A DNA stretch of 64,000 nt from Fertoeibacter niger (GCF_009380135.2 NZ_WHUT02000004.1:1-64000); one strand, 5' to 3'. Shown: positions 53,110 through 62,499, numbered from the stretch's first letter. Numbers and translations are program-made. Notes: generated by a model from the sequence alone, not told the origin.

Positions 53110-54110
53110 GCGGCGGCCTCAAGCCGCATCACGCGGGTCACAACACGGTCGATCACGCCGCCCAGATCTTCGCCCCGCGCCCGCGCGGCAAAGTTCAGCG
53201 CCATACGGTGCACCATCACCGGCCGCGCCATCGCCGCCACATCGGCAACCGACGGGGCCAAACGCCCGTCCAGCAGCGCCCGCGCCCGCACCATCAGCAT
53301 CAGCGCCTGCGCCGCGCGCGGCCCGGGGCCCCAGGACAGCACATCGGCCAAAGCCGCGCCTTCGGGTTCGCCCGGGCGGCAGGCGCGCACCAGATCAAGG
53401 ATCGCCTCGACCACCGTATCGCCCACCGGCATCCGCCGCAGCACCGCCTGCCCGGCAATCAGTTCCTCCCCCGCGAACACCTGATGCACCTGCGCATCCT
53501 CGGCCCCCGTGGTGGCGATCAGGATGTCACGTTCGGTCGCGCGGGTGGGGTAATGCACATCGACCTGCACAAGGAAACGGTCCAGCTGCGCCTCGGGCAG
53601 CGGATAGGTGCCTTCCTGTTCGATGGGGTTCTGGGTCGCCAGCACATGAAACGGGCGGCCGAGCGGGCGGTGCTGGCCCGCAATCGTCACCTCACGCTCC
53701 TGCATGGCCTGCAGCAGCGCCGACTGGGTGCGCGGGCTGGCGCGGTTGATCTCATCCGCCAGCAGCAACTGGCAAAAGATAGGCCCTTCGATGAACCGGA
53801 AAGCGCGGGAACCGTCGGCTGCGGAATCCAGCACTTCTGACCCCAAGATATCGGCGGGCATCAGATCGGGGGTGAACTGGATGCGGCTGCCTTTCAGCCC
53901 CATCACCGTGGCCAAAGTATCGACCAGCCGCGTCTTGCCCAGGCCCGGCAGACCCACCAGCAGCGCATGCCCGCCGCACAGCATGGCGCCAAGCACAAGG
54001 TCAACTACTGTTTCCTGCCCGATGAAGCGGCGGTTTATGCTGGCCTTGGCCGCGCCCAGCTTTTCGCCCAGTGCTTCGATCTCGGCGACCAGTGTGGCGG
54101 GTTCGGCCAT
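53106..54110 (-). CDS. MoxR family AAA+ ATPase
   Basis: 334 residues. Walker A GLPGLGKT (53-60), Walker B LLLADEINRASPRTQSALL (115-133) and sensor NPIEQEGTYPLPEAQLDRF. MoxR ATPases remodel or mature vWA-containing complexes, often with metal insertion. First gene of a four-gene, fully overlapping operon. Divergent from the DUF1285 gene, 58 bases away. Confidence 0.95.
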   Translation of the reverse strand: MAEPATLVAEIEALGEKLGAAKASINRRFIGQETVVDLVLGAMLCGGHALLVGLPGLGKTRLVDTLATVMGLKGSRIQFTPDLMPADILGSEVLDSAADGSRAFRFIEGPIFCQLLLADEINRASPRTQSALLQAMQEREVTIAGQHRPLGRPFHVLATQNPIEQEGTYPLPEAQLDRFLVQVDVHYPTRATERDILIATTGAEDAQVHQVFAGEELIAGQAVLRRMPVGDTVVEAILDLVRACRPGEPEGAALADVLSWGPGPRAAQALMLMVRARALLDGRLAPSVADVAAMARPVMVHRMALNFAARARGEDLGGVIDRVVTRVMRLEAAA

Positions 54111-54168
54111 GACAATTCTCCTCGTCAGGTTATATCCTTATCAGACCAAACTATGACGCCCGGCACAA

Positions 54169-54774
54169 ATGGCAAAAAGCATGAGCGGACAAATGATCGT
54201 GAAACCCTCGGCAGAAAACCTGCTTGCCTCGGTGCAGGCCGCAAAAGCGGGCAAGGATGGCGGCGCGCCGGTGCATCTGTGGAACCCGCCCTATTGCGGC
54301 GAGATCGACATCCGCATCGCGCGCGATGGCACATGGTTCCATGACGGCACGCCGATTGGCCGGATGGGGCTGGTCAAACTGTTCTCCTCGATCCTGAAAC
54401 GCGAGGGCGACAGGTTCTATCTGGTCACGCCGGTGGAAAAGGTCGGCATCGTGGTGGAAGACGCGCCGTTTGTGGCGGTGGATTTCGATGTGGCCGGGGC
54501 GGGGGATGCGCAGGCGATCACCTTCAGCACCCATGTGGGCGACCGGGTGACTGCCGGCCCCGATCACCCGATCCGGGTGGAACGCGACGCGGCAACCGGC
54601 GAACCTTCGCCCTATGTCATGGTGCGGGCGGGGCTGGAGGCGCTGATCGACCGCAAGTCGTTTTACCGGCTGGTCGACATCGGGGTGCATGACGCGGCGG
54701 GCGGCGACGCATGGTTCGGCCTGTGGTCGGGCGGCACGTTCTTTCCGGTGATCCCCTCGGCAGACCTTGGCTGA
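54169..54774 (+). CDS. DUF1285 family protein
   Basis: 201 residues. Typical motifs: PVHLWNPPYCGEIDIRIARD then GTWFHDGTPIGR, and FYLVTPVEKVGIVVEDAPFV. A cytoplasmic family with no clear function. Divergent from moxR. Starts at ATG 54169 or 54181; neither has a clear Shine-Dalgarno. Confidence 0.88.
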   Translation: MAKSMSGQMIVKPSAENLLASVQAAKAGKDGGAPVHLWNPPYCGEIDIRIARDGTWFHDGTPIGRMGLVKLFSSILKREGDRFYLVTPVEKVGIVVEDAPFVAVDFDVAGAGDAQAITFSTHVGDRVTAGPDHPIRVERDAATGEPSPYVMVRAGLEALIDRKSFYRLVDIGVHDAAGGDAWFGLWSGGTFFPVIPSADLG

Positions 54775-54875
54775 GGCCTGCCTTTCCGGACATCCCGCCA
54801 CCATTGACCTTGGCTGCCTTGGCCACTACCCCTCGACCACGTATTTCGTCTGTTGGCGACCAAGGAGGATGCCGC

Positions 54876-55097
54876 ATGATCCCCGCCCGTTTCGCGCCCG
54901 TGCTGTTTGGCCTGATCCTGTCGGGCCTGATGTCCTGTGTGGTGTCCGGCATCGCCACGGCACGCGCGCTGGGGCTGGGCGAGGGCTTTGTTGCGGACTG
55001 GTTCTTTGCCTGGCTGCCCTCATGGGCCGTGGCCTTTCCCACGGTGCTGCTGGTGGCACCTTTCACACGGCGCATCGTGGCGCGCCTGACACGCTGA
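54876..55097 (+). CDS. Small DUF2798-like membrane protein
   Basis: 73 residues with two membrane helices (ARFAPVLFGLILSGLMSCVV and WAVAFPTVLLVAPFTRRIV). This pattern fits DUF2798 proteins. Strong Shine-Dalgarno AAGGAGG upstream of the ATG. Independent of its neighbours by spacing. Confidence 0.8.
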   Translation: MIPARFAPVLFGLILSGLMSCVVSGIATARALGLGEGFVADWFFAWLPSWAVAFPTVLLVAPFTRRIVARLTR

Positions 55098-55166
55098 GCG
55101 GCCCTTGCCGCATCTGCGCAACTCGCTATCATGCAGCCACCAGCCACGCCGCCAGAGGACGACCCC

Positions 55167-55346
55167 ATGCCCATCGCCGCGCCCGAAACCGAAACCGTCT
55201 CCACCTGGAAAGTCGCCTGTGACGGTGGGGCGGGCGGGCATCCGCGTGTCTGGCTGACGATCCCTGCCGACAAGGGATGGGTCGAATGTGGCTATTGCGA
55301 CAAGCGCTATGTGATCGACCGCGCCCATGCGGGTGACGACCACTGA
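55167..55346 (+). CDS. Zinc-finger CHCC family protein
   Basis: 59 residues. C18, H25, C41 and C44 ([15 protein letters not shown] and [11 protein letters not shown]) form the zf-CHCC zinc site, the family of the mitochondrial complex I subunit NDUFS6. It may be a complex I accessory factor. The ATG at 55167 was chosen by family length; ATG 55131 is in frame upstream. Confidence 0.88.
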   Translation: MPIAAPETETVSTWKVACDGGAGGHPRVWLTIPADKGWVECGYCDKRYVIDRAHAGDDH

Positions 55347-55349
55347 GCC

Positions 55350-55418
55350 TTGCCTGCCCTGCCCGACAGGGTGGCACGGGGCTGCGCAGGCAGATGCCCT
55401 GCGCCCCGTGCCAGGCAA
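55350..55418. terminator. Branched hairpin between convergent genes
   Basis: TTGCCT (55350-55355) pairs with AGGCAA (55413-55418) around two hairpins: CCCTG-CCCGA-CAGGG (55357-55371), and GGCACGGG/CCCGTGCC with GCGCAGG/CCTGCGC (55373-55412). It fills the 82-base convergent gap and probably stops both genes. Confidence 0.55.
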
Positions 55419-55428
55419 CCGCGGCAGA

Positions 55429-55833
55429 TCAGTAAGGATAAGCGCGCAGCTGCCAGACCTGATCGGGCGCGTTGAAACATTCGCCCATGTTCGCCACGAA
55501 TCCCGACGGATAGGCGCGGCTGTCAAACCGCAAGGTGAACCGGCCCCAATTGGTTGACTGGATGCCATCCGGTCCCGTCAGCGATGCCGAACAGCTCCCG
55601 TCGCTGCCAGGCGCTATCCAATACCCTTCGTGGATGCCCCGCCGGTCAAAATTGCCGATCAGGTTTTCGATATACATCTCGGCGCGGCCCGGGGCGAAGG
55701 GGAAGGAAAACACCACAATTTCGCCGACGTCGCGCTCATAGATGATTTCACCCTGGTCCGAGGACCACATTTCATCGGCAACAGCAGGCCCGGTGCACAG
55801 CAGGGCCAGCAGCGCGGCGGCAATTTTCTTCAT
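55429..55833 (-). CDS. Small secreted hypothetical protein
   Basis: 134 residues with a signal peptide (KKIAAALLALLCTGPAVA). The mature part has two cysteines (GSCSASL and GECFNAPD) that could form a disulfide, and aromatic-rich strands. No family recognised. Divergent from polA by 193 bases. Confidence 0.78.
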   Translation of the reverse strand: MKKIAAALLALLCTGPAVADEMWSSDQGEIIYERDVGEIVVFSFPFAPGRAEMYIENLIGNFDRRGIHEGYWIAPGSDGSCSASLTGPDGIQSTNWGRFTLRFDSRAYPSGFVANMGECFNAPDQVWQLRAYPY

Positions 55834-56026
55834 GTGTTTTCCATTTTATATTCGGCATTTAACTGCCACCGACTGTAGCCGGCCCGGACACTGCGTCAAC
55901 CTGACCTTCAGGCGAAAGCCTGCGCTGACAGCATTTGTCATCTGCGCATGGCCACGCTGCAAGCTGGAAGCCGGGCACAGAACATGGCAAGACAGGCACA
56001 GGACCACAGCGGCAGGAGCATCGGGC

Positions 56027-58843
56027 ATGACCACCACCTTCGGCAAGGGCCACCACCTGCACCTGATCGACGGTTCGGCCTATATCTTTCGCGCCTATCA
56101 CGCGCTGCCGCCCTTGACGCGCAAGTCTGACGGGCTGCCGGTGGGGGCTGTCGCGGGGTTCTGCAACATCCTCTTCCGCTACCTTGAACGGAACAAGTCA
56201 GGCGATGCGCCCACGCATGTGGCGGTTATCTTTGACCATTCGTCGAAAACCTTCCGCAATGACATCTACCCGGCCTACAAGGCCAACCGCCCCGAACTGC
56301 CCGAGGATCTGCGCCCGCAATTCCCCCTGACGCGCGAGGCGACCCGCGCCTTCAACATCGCCTGCATCGAAACCGAAGGGTATGAGGCCGATGACATCAT
56401 CGCCAGCCTGTCGTGCAAGGCGCGCGATGCGGGCGGGGCGGTGACGATCATATCCTCCGACAAGGATCTGATGCAGCTGATCGGTGACGGCGTGAACATG
56501 CTGGACCCGATGAAGAACAAGCTGATCGGCCCGGACGAGGTGTTCGAGAAATTCGGCGTGGCCCCGAACCGCGTGGTCGACGTGCAATCGCTGGCGGGGG
56601 ATTCGGTCGATAACGTGCCGGGCGCGCCGGGCATCGGCATCAAGACCGCAGCCCTGCTGATCCAGGAATATGGCGATCTGGAAACCCTGCTGGCGCGCGC
56701 GGGCGAGATCAAGCAACCCAAGCGGCGCGAGGCGCTGGTGGACAATGCGGAACAAATCCGCATCTCAAAGCGCCTTGTGCAACTGGACTGCGACACGCCG
56801 CTGGATTTCACGCTTGACAGCCTTGAGGTGCGCCAGCCGGAGCCTGACATTCTGATGGGGTTCCTGAACGCGATGGAATTCCGCACCCTGACGCAGCGGG
56901 TGGCCAACAGCCTGAAAGTCGCCCCGCCGCCCGCGCCCGCCATGGTCGTGGCCACCGGCACCCCCGATGCCGATGCCGGAGCGGCCCCCGCCGCCGCCCT
57001 GCCCTTCGACCATGCCAGTTATGAATGCGTCCGCGATGCCGATGCGCTGGCGGCGTGGATCGCCCTGATCCGCGAGCGCGGCCATGTGGCGATTGACACC
57101 GAAACCACCAGCCTAGACGAAATGCGCGCCGAACTGGTGGGCATTTCCTTGTGTGTGGTGGCCGGACGGGCCTGCTACATTCCTGTCGGGCACAAGCAGG
57201 GCGGCGGCGACCTGTTCGGCTCCACCGATCTTATGCCGGGCCAGATGCTGCTGGCCGAGGTGCTGGCCCTGCTTAAGCCGGTGCTGGAGGATGATGCCAT
57301 CCTGAAAATCGGCCAGAACATGAAGTATGACGCCAAGATTTTCGCGCGGCATGGCGTGACGGTTGCGCCTTTAGACGACACGATGCTGATGTCCTATGCC
57401 ATGCATGCCGGGCTGAACGCGCATGGCATGGATGCGCTGTCGGACAAATACCTTGGCCATTCGCCCATTCCGATCAAGCAGTTGCTGGGCTCGGGCAAGG
57501 GGCAGATCACCTTTGACCGCGTGCCTATCGACGAGGCGGTGAAATACGCCGCCGAGGATGCCGACATCACCCTGCGACTGTGGGAATTGTTCAAGCCGCA
57601 ACTGCACCGCGCGCGCGTCACCACCGTGTATGAAACGCTGGAACGCCCGCTTGTGCCCGTGCTGGCGGCGATGGAAATGGCCGGCGTGCAGGTGGACCGT
57701 GACACGCTCAGCCGCATGTCAAACGCATTCGCGCAGAAAATGGCGGGGCTGGAGGATGAGATCTACCAGCTGGCGGGCGAGCGGTTCAACGTGGGATCGC
57801 CCAAGCAGCTTGGCGAGATCCTGTTCGACAAGATGAGCCTGCCCGGCGGCGAAAAGGGCAAGACCGGGGCCTATGCCACAGGGGCCGATGTGCTGGAGGA
57901 TCTGGCCACCGAACACGAATTGCCGGGCCGGGTGCTGGACTGGCGGCAATTGGCCAAGCTGAAATCCACCTATACCGATGCCTTGCAAGACCATATCAAC
58001 CCCGAAACCGGGCGGGTGCACACATCCTATTCGCTGACCGGGGCCGTCACCGGGCGGCTGTCATCGACCGACCCCAACCTGCAAAACATCCCCGTGCGCA
58101 CCGAGGAAGGTCGCCGCATCCGCGAGGCATTCGTGGCCCCGAAGGGCCGGGTGATCGTGTCGCTGGACTATAGCCAGATCGAATTGCGCATTCTGGCCCA
58201 TGTGGCCGACCTGCCCGCGATGAAACAGGCGTTTCTGGATGGCCATGACATCCACGCCATGACCGCATCGGAAATGTTCAACGTGCCGCTGGAAGGGATG
58301 GACCCGATGATCCGCCGTCAGGCCAAGGCGATCAACTTCGGCGTCATCTATGGCATTTCCGGCTTTGGCCTTGCCCGCAACCTGCGCATTCCCCGGGCCG
58401 AGGCGCAGGGCTTCATCGACCGTTATTTCGAGCGTTTCCCGGGCATTCGTGAATACATGAACGATACCATCGCCTTCGCCAAAGAGCATGGCCATGTGCA
58501 GACGCTGTTCGGGCGCAAGATCCACACGCCGGAAATCAACGCCAAAGGCCCCGGCGCAGGCTTTGCCAAGCGCGCGGCGATCAACGCGCCGATTCAGGGC
58601 ACCGCCGCAGATGTGATCCGCCGCGCCATGATCCGCATGCCCGCCGCGATTGCGGGGATGGACGCCAAGATGCTGCTGCAGGTGCATGACGAACTGCTGT
58701 TCGAGGTGGCCGAGGATGCAGTGGATGCGCTGATCCCGGCGGCGCGCGCCATCATGGAGGGGGCTGCCGCCCCCGCCGTGCATCTGTCGGTGCCGCTGGT
58801 GGTGGATGCAGGCCGCGGGGCAAACTGGGCGCAGGCCCATTGA
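56027..58843 (+). CDS. polA: DNA polymerase I
   Basis: 938 residues. The 5'-3' exonuclease domain spans about 1-290 (HLIDGSAYIFRAYHALPPL, GYEADDIIAS). The 3'-5' proofreading domain spans about 330-530 and has D357 and E359 in AIDTETTSLDEM, so proofreading seems intact. The polymerase domain has motif A D714 in LDYSQIELRILAH, RRQAKAINFGVIYGISGFGL, and motif C D888 in VHDELLFEV. Start at ATG 56027, eight bases after AGGAG. It fills repair gaps and removes primers. Confidence 0.96.
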   Translation: MTTTFGKGHHLHLIDGSAYIFRAYHALPPLTRKSDGLPVGAVAGFCNILFRYLERNKSGDAPTHVAVIFDHSSKTFRNDIYPAYKANRPELPEDLRPQFPLTREATRAFNIACIETEGYEADDIIASLSCKARDAGGAVTIISSDKDLMQLIGDGVNMLDPMKNKLIGPDEVFEKFGVAPNRVVDVQSLAGDSVDNVPGAPGIGIKTAALLIQEYGDLETLLARAGEIKQPKRREALVDNAEQIRISKRLVQLDCDTPLDFTLDSLEVRQPEPDILMGFLNAMEFRTLTQRVANSLKVAPPPAPAMVVATGTPDADAGAAPAAALPFDHASYECVRDADALAAWIALIRERGHVAIDTETTSLDEMRAELVGISLCVVAGRACYIPVGHKQGGGDLFGSTDLMPGQMLLAEVLALLKPVLEDDAILKIGQNMKYDAKIFARHGVTVAPLDDTMLMSYAMHAGLNAHGMDALSDKYLGHSPIPIKQLLGSGKGQITFDRVPIDEAVKYAAEDADITLRLWELFKPQLHRARVTTVYETLERPLVPVLAAMEMAGVQVDRDTLSRMSNAFAQKMAGLEDEIYQLAGERFNVGSPKQLGEILFDKMSLPGGEKGKTGAYATGADVLEDLATEHELPGRVLDWRQLAKLKSTYTDALQDHINPETGRVHTSYSLTGAVTGRLSSTDPNLQNIPVRTEEGRRIREAFVAPKGRVIVSLDYSQIELRILAHVADLPAMKQAFLDGHDIHAMTASEMFNVPLEGMDPMIRRQAKAINFGVIYGISGFGLARNLRIPRAEAQGFIDRYFERFPGIREYMNDTIAFAKEHGHVQTLFGRKIHTPEINAKGPGAGFAKRAAINAPIQGTAADVIRRAMIRMPAAIAGMDAKMLLQVHDELLFEVAEDAVDALIPAARAIMEGAAAPAVHLSVPLVVDAGRGANWAQAH

Positions 58844-58881
58844 TGTGGCCTGCGGGCCGCACCTGCCCTTTGGACAAGCGC

Positions 58882-58942
58882 GATTTTTCTGCGAAAAATC
58901 AGATACTTTCCACCGGGTATCTGGAATTTTCGCAGAAAATTC
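58882..58942. repeat. Pair of TTTC-TGC-GAAA hairpin units after polA
   Basis: Unit 1 GATTTTTCTGCGAAAAATC (58882-58900) and unit 2 GAATTTTCGCAGAAAATTC (58924-58942) lie either side of AGATAC (58901-58906) and GTATCT (58917-58922), which also pair. Located between the convergent polA and DUF1203 genes; a terminator role is possible. Confidence 0.75.
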
Positions 58943-58949
58943 GCGGTCC

Positions 58950-59414
58950 TCACACCCGGTCGATCCTGACCTGAAAGCAGTTGTTGCGGGCCGAGCGGAC
59001 ATGCACATAGGCCACGCGGGGGTCGGCCAGACGCGCCTCTGCCTCGGCAGGAATCGCGGCGGTCGGCACCACCGCGCCGGTGCCATAGACGATCCGGTCA
59101 TCCGGGCCATAGCCTCTGACGATGTAATCCGGCGCATTCAGGATCGCGGGCAGCGATTCCGTTTCGCCCGATGCGCAGGGTTCGGCGCACAGGAATATCG
59201 GCCCCAGCTCTGCATAGGGTTGCGGGGCCGGAAAGGGCCGGTGCGCCAGCACCAGCATCCCTTCCCCGGCGGGCACGTTTTGCAGGCAGTGGCGGCAGGG
59301 CACACCCACGCCATCTGACACCGCCCGTTCGGGCGTCTGACCGTTGGCATCGGGTGCGCCCGCCTGATAGGCGCGCACGATATCGGTCGGGATCGGGGTA
59401 AAACGAAGCGTCAT
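58950..59414 (-). CDS. DUF1203 family protein
   Basis: 154 residues. Family features: GVGVPCRHCLQNVPAGEGML, PIFLCAEPC, and ILNAPDYIVRGYGPDDRIVY. A conserved cysteine pair (PCRHC) hints at metal binding. Function unknown. Convergent with polA. Confidence 0.88.
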   Translation of the reverse strand: MTLRFTPIPTDIVRAYQAGAPDANGQTPERAVSDGVGVPCRHCLQNVPAGEGMLVLAHRPFPAPQPYAELGPIFLCAEPCASGETESLPAILNAPDYIVRGYGPDDRIVYGTGAVVPTAAIPAEAEARLADPRVAYVHVRSARNNCFQVRIDRV

Positions 59415-59518
59415 GGCATGGCCCTTGGCTGTTGCGATGCCCCGTTGTGACCGCCCTGCCCCGCCCGGTGCGACCCGAAACCTGCGCTTTCCCCGGGCCG
59501 AACGCAGGACGGTGCGCC

Positions 59519-59914
59519 TCAGACCTTCAGCACCAAAGGTCCCAGCACCCGGCCGGCCAGAATGTGCAGGTGGTAATGCGGCACCTCCTGCATGCCATGC
59601 GAGCCGGCGTTTGACAGCGTGCGATAGCCCGCCCCGCCCACGCCCGGCGCAACCCCTGCACTGGCGCAGATCTGCGCTGCGGCGCGGTGGAAATCGACCA
59701 GCTCTTCCGCCGAAGCCTCTGCCGCGAAATGATCGAAATTCACATAGGCTCCCTTGGGGATCAGCAGGATATGCACCGGAGCCTGAGGTGAAATGTCGTA
59801 AAAGGCCAAGGAGTGCGCAGTCTCCAAGACAGTTTTGTTGGGAATCTCACCCCGCAGGATGCGGGCGAAGATGTTCTGCGGGTCATAGGTATAGGTCAGT
59901 GCGGCATCGGGCAT
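59519..59914 (-). CDS. HIT family nucleotide-binding protein
   Basis: 131 residues. The histidine triad is H113-Y-H115-L-H117 in VPHYHLHILAG. Upstream IFARILRGEIPNKTVLE is typical. It hydrolyses nucleotide phosphoramidates or similar. It starts 3 bases after the glycosyltransferase stop, so they share a transcript. Confidence 0.93.
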   Translation of the reverse strand: MPDAALTYTYDPQNIFARILRGEIPNKTVLETAHSLAFYDISPQAPVHILLIPKGAYVNFDHFAAEASAEELVDFHRAAAQICASAGVAPGVGGAGYRTLSNAGSHGMQEVPHYHLHILAGRVLGPLVLKV

Positions 59915-59917
59915 GGG

Positions 59918-61495
59918 TCAATCCACAAACAGATAGTCGGTCTCGGCGATCACGCGCGCCTTGGCTTCGGCAATACCAAGGAATGCGGCCAGAGGCACGG
60001 CATTTTCCGCCGGTGTCGCCGCCTCGCGGATGCGATACAGCGCCTCGAAATCGGCATCCCTGATACGGTCGGATTCAAAGCGCACATCATAGCGGATGGT
60101 GGGCAGCAGCCGGTTGATGGTCTCCTGCGGGGTGCGTTCGCCCGCCAGCCCGACGCGACGCGCATGGCCGATCAGATAGTCATCGGTGAACTCGCATTCG
60201 ATCTCCAGCAGCCGCACGGTCGATCGGTCGGCAAAGAAATCCTGCATCAGATCAACATTGGCCGGGTCGATGCAGACCACCAGCTGTTCGGTTTTCCAAT
60301 AGTCGAACAGCATGCGCACCAGCGCCCGGCGGTGCCGCGTGCGCTTTTCAAGGGTCGATTGGATGCCCCCCAGATCGGGCAGCGGCGTGCTGGCCTCGTT
60401 GAACAGGTAATCCACCGCCGGAATGCCCGTAACCTTGCGCACCCGTTCCACCAGCCGCTTGGCCACATGCCATTTCTTGCACGTCACCATCAGCAGCGTG
60501 CGTTCGCGCCCAAGGCTCGATTCCGTCTCCCAGAACCGGGGGGCAAAGCGGCGCCCGATGCGGCCCCGCCCGGTCAGGAACCGAAACAGGCTGCGCCCCT
60601 CGTTCGAGATCGGGAAATGCACATCGGTTGCGGCATAAAGCTGGCCCAGCCGCAGCTTCAACTCCTTCGCCTCGGGCGAGATCTTGCGGGCAAACAGATA
60701 GTCCTGGCTCAGCAGCAGGTCATAGTGGTCATTGTAGAAATTCACCGGCATGCCGTAATCGGTGAACATCAGGAAGGTCAGCGTGCGGGCGCGGATCTCG
60801 TGTTCGGGCACCAGATGGCGCACCAGGGTCTGGAAAAACGTCTCGTCCGGGATCCAGGTGGTGCGGAAAAAGCGCATCACATCGCGGCGCTTGGCGCAGA
60901 AATCCAGCAGCCATTCCACCGTGCGGCGGCGCAGGCACCACCACTGGCTGCCGATCTGGATTTGCAGATCGGCAGGTATGCGCCGGGTCAGGCCCAGCCG
61001 CTTTTGCAGATCCATCGAGGCATAGAACCAGGATTTATGCGTGCGTTCATTGAAGAAATGCCGGTAGATCAGCCGCTCCTCGCGGATTCCGGTCTTGATC
61101 CAGTCGGATTTGAAGAAATCGAAACTTTCCACATAGTCCACATCGTCGCGGTCCAGAAAGGCGCTGGCATATTCGGCAGATTTGATCGGCATGCAATCGC
61201 CTGACAGCATGTAGAAATGCGTGGCGCGAGGAAACGCATCCACCGCCGCGCGCACCGCCAGCAGGGTCGCCTCGACCAGGCTCCATTCCCCCCAGCCGCA
61301 GCGCACCCGCCGCGCGGCAAAGGCCACCGACGGATTCTGCCCCAGCGCCTGCCTTATGCGGTCAAAATCCTCGCGCGCGGCCCGGGCATCGAAATGGATG
61401 GCGATGTAATCCCCGGCCTCGGTCAGGCGCTGCGCCTGGGCGATGATGCCCTCCGCGTCCTTGTGACACAGAAGAATGTAGGCGATCTTTGCCAT
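59918..61495 (-). CDS. Core-2/I-branching-type glycosyltransferase (DUF5928)
   Basis: 525 residues. The N-terminal half matches GT14-like beta-1,6-N-acetylglucosaminyltransferases: AYILLCHKDAEGI, RCGWGEWSLVEATLLA, HFYMLSGDCMPIKSAEY and GSQWWCLRRRTVEWLL. The C-terminal 230 residues match the DUF5928 extension. It likely adds sugar to a surface glycan. It is divergent from a sulfotransferase, 59 bases away, so the pair may build a sulfated polysaccharide. Confidence 0.85.
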   Translation of the reverse strand: MAKIAYILLCHKDAEGIIAQAQRLTEAGDYIAIHFDARAAREDFDRIRQALGQNPSVAFAARRVRCGWGEWSLVEATLLAVRAAVDAFPRATHFYMLSGDCMPIKSAEYASAFLDRDDVDYVESFDFFKSDWIKTGIREERLIYRHFFNERTHKSWFYASMDLQKRLGLTRRIPADLQIQIGSQWWCLRRRTVEWLLDFCAKRRDVMRFFRTTWIPDETFFQTLVRHLVPEHEIRARTLTFLMFTDYGMPVNFYNDHYDLLLSQDYLFARKISPEAKELKLRLGQLYAATDVHFPISNEGRSLFRFLTGRGRIGRRFAPRFWETESSLGRERTLLMVTCKKWHVAKRLVERVRKVTGIPAVDYLFNEASTPLPDLGGIQSTLEKRTRHRRALVRMLFDYWKTEQLVVCIDPANVDLMQDFFADRSTVRLLEIECEFTDDYLIGHARRVGLAGERTPQETINRLLPTIRYDVRFESDRIRDADFEALYRIREAATPAENAVPLAAFLGIAEAKARVIAETDYLFVD

Positions 61496-61554
61496 TTCCG
61501 AAACTCTTCACCGCCTGCCGCCGCCGTTGTTTCCATAGATAGCTTTATTGGTCA

Positions 61555-62463
61555 TTGAAAAGACAGAGTTTCTTTGCTTTTTTACAGCCTGATGGGGCAT
61601 TGGCGGCACAGGGCCGCGCAAGCCATTGGCAAAGGCAGGATTTCATGGGTTTTCCCGGCACCTGGATGACGGAAAGCGAAAGCGTGGTCTACCGCGTGGT
61701 GCCGAAATGCGCCTGTTCGACCATCGGCCAGATCATGTTCTATTCCGACCATGGCCGGTTCTTTGACGGCGACATCCATGATGCCACAGGCGGCCTGCAC
61801 AAATGGGCGATCGAGGCCAGCCAGCCGGTGATCGAGGCGAATGTGCGGGGGCACAAATCCTATGCCTTCACCTGTGTGCGCAATCCCTACACCCGCATCC
61901 TCAGCTCGTTCTTCGACAAGATTTGCGGCATCCAGCGCAACGGCAAGCGGTATCGCGGCAATCTGGTGCCGATGCTGATACAGAAATACGGCATCGAGGT
62001 GGGCGGCGATGACGGCAAGCAGGAGTTTGACCAGATCGCCAGCTTTCGCCGATTCCTGCTGTTCGCCCGCGACACCATCCGCTTCCGCAAACCGATGGAG
62101 CCTGACATCCACTGGTCGGCCATGGCGGGGCATATCTCGACCTATATCGTGAACGGCGGGCGCTATGACGCTATCTTTTTCACTGAAAAGTTCGATGAGG
62201 GCATGAGCGGCGTGCTGGGCCAGATCACGACCACGCATCAGGTCGACCTCAAGACCATCCCGAAGTTCAATGAAAGCGAAGGGCATGGCCCCAAGCGCGC
62301 GCATCCGGTGGAAGATTACTTTGACGATCTGTCAAAACATCTGATGTGGGAAATCTACAAGCGCGATTTCCAGCTGTTCCGCTATGACTTCGACAACCCC
62401 GGCAACAAGATGCCACTGGGCCCGGTGGATCTGGACGAGGTGCATGCCAAGCTGGGCGATTGA
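61555..62463 (+). CDS. Sulfotransferase family protein
   Basis: 302 residues from a TTG at 61555; ATG 61645 is an alternative that would drop the first 30 residues. PAPS-binding motif VVPKCACSTIGQI (K51) and the 3'-phosphate motif FTCVRNPYTRILSSFF (R109) are intact. It transfers sulfate from PAPS to a hydroxyl, most likely on a carbohydrate, given the divergent glycosyltransferase. Convergent with uvrB. Confidence 0.85.
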   Translation: MKRQSFFAFLQPDGALAAQGRASHWQRQDFMGFPGTWMTESESVVYRVVPKCACSTIGQIMFYSDHGRFFDGDIHDATGGLHKWAIEASQPVIEANVRGHKSYAFTCVRNPYTRILSSFFDKICGIQRNGKRYRGNLVPMLIQKYGIEVGGDDGKQEFDQIASFRRFLLFARDTIRFRKPMEPDIHWSAMAGHISTYIVNGGRYDAIFFTEKFDEGMSGVLGQITTTHQVDLKTIPKFNESEGHGPKRAHPVEDYFDDLSKHLMWEIYKRDFQLFRYDFDNPGNKMPLGPVDLDEVHAKLGD

Positions 62464-62499
62464 GGGGGGGCTCGGCGGGCTAGCCCAACTTTTCCCGCA

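Noticed and set aside
62464-62499. GGGCTAGCCC between the sulfotransferase and uvrB as a terminator
   Set aside because: A 10-base palindrome without a loop or T-run; too weak to call.
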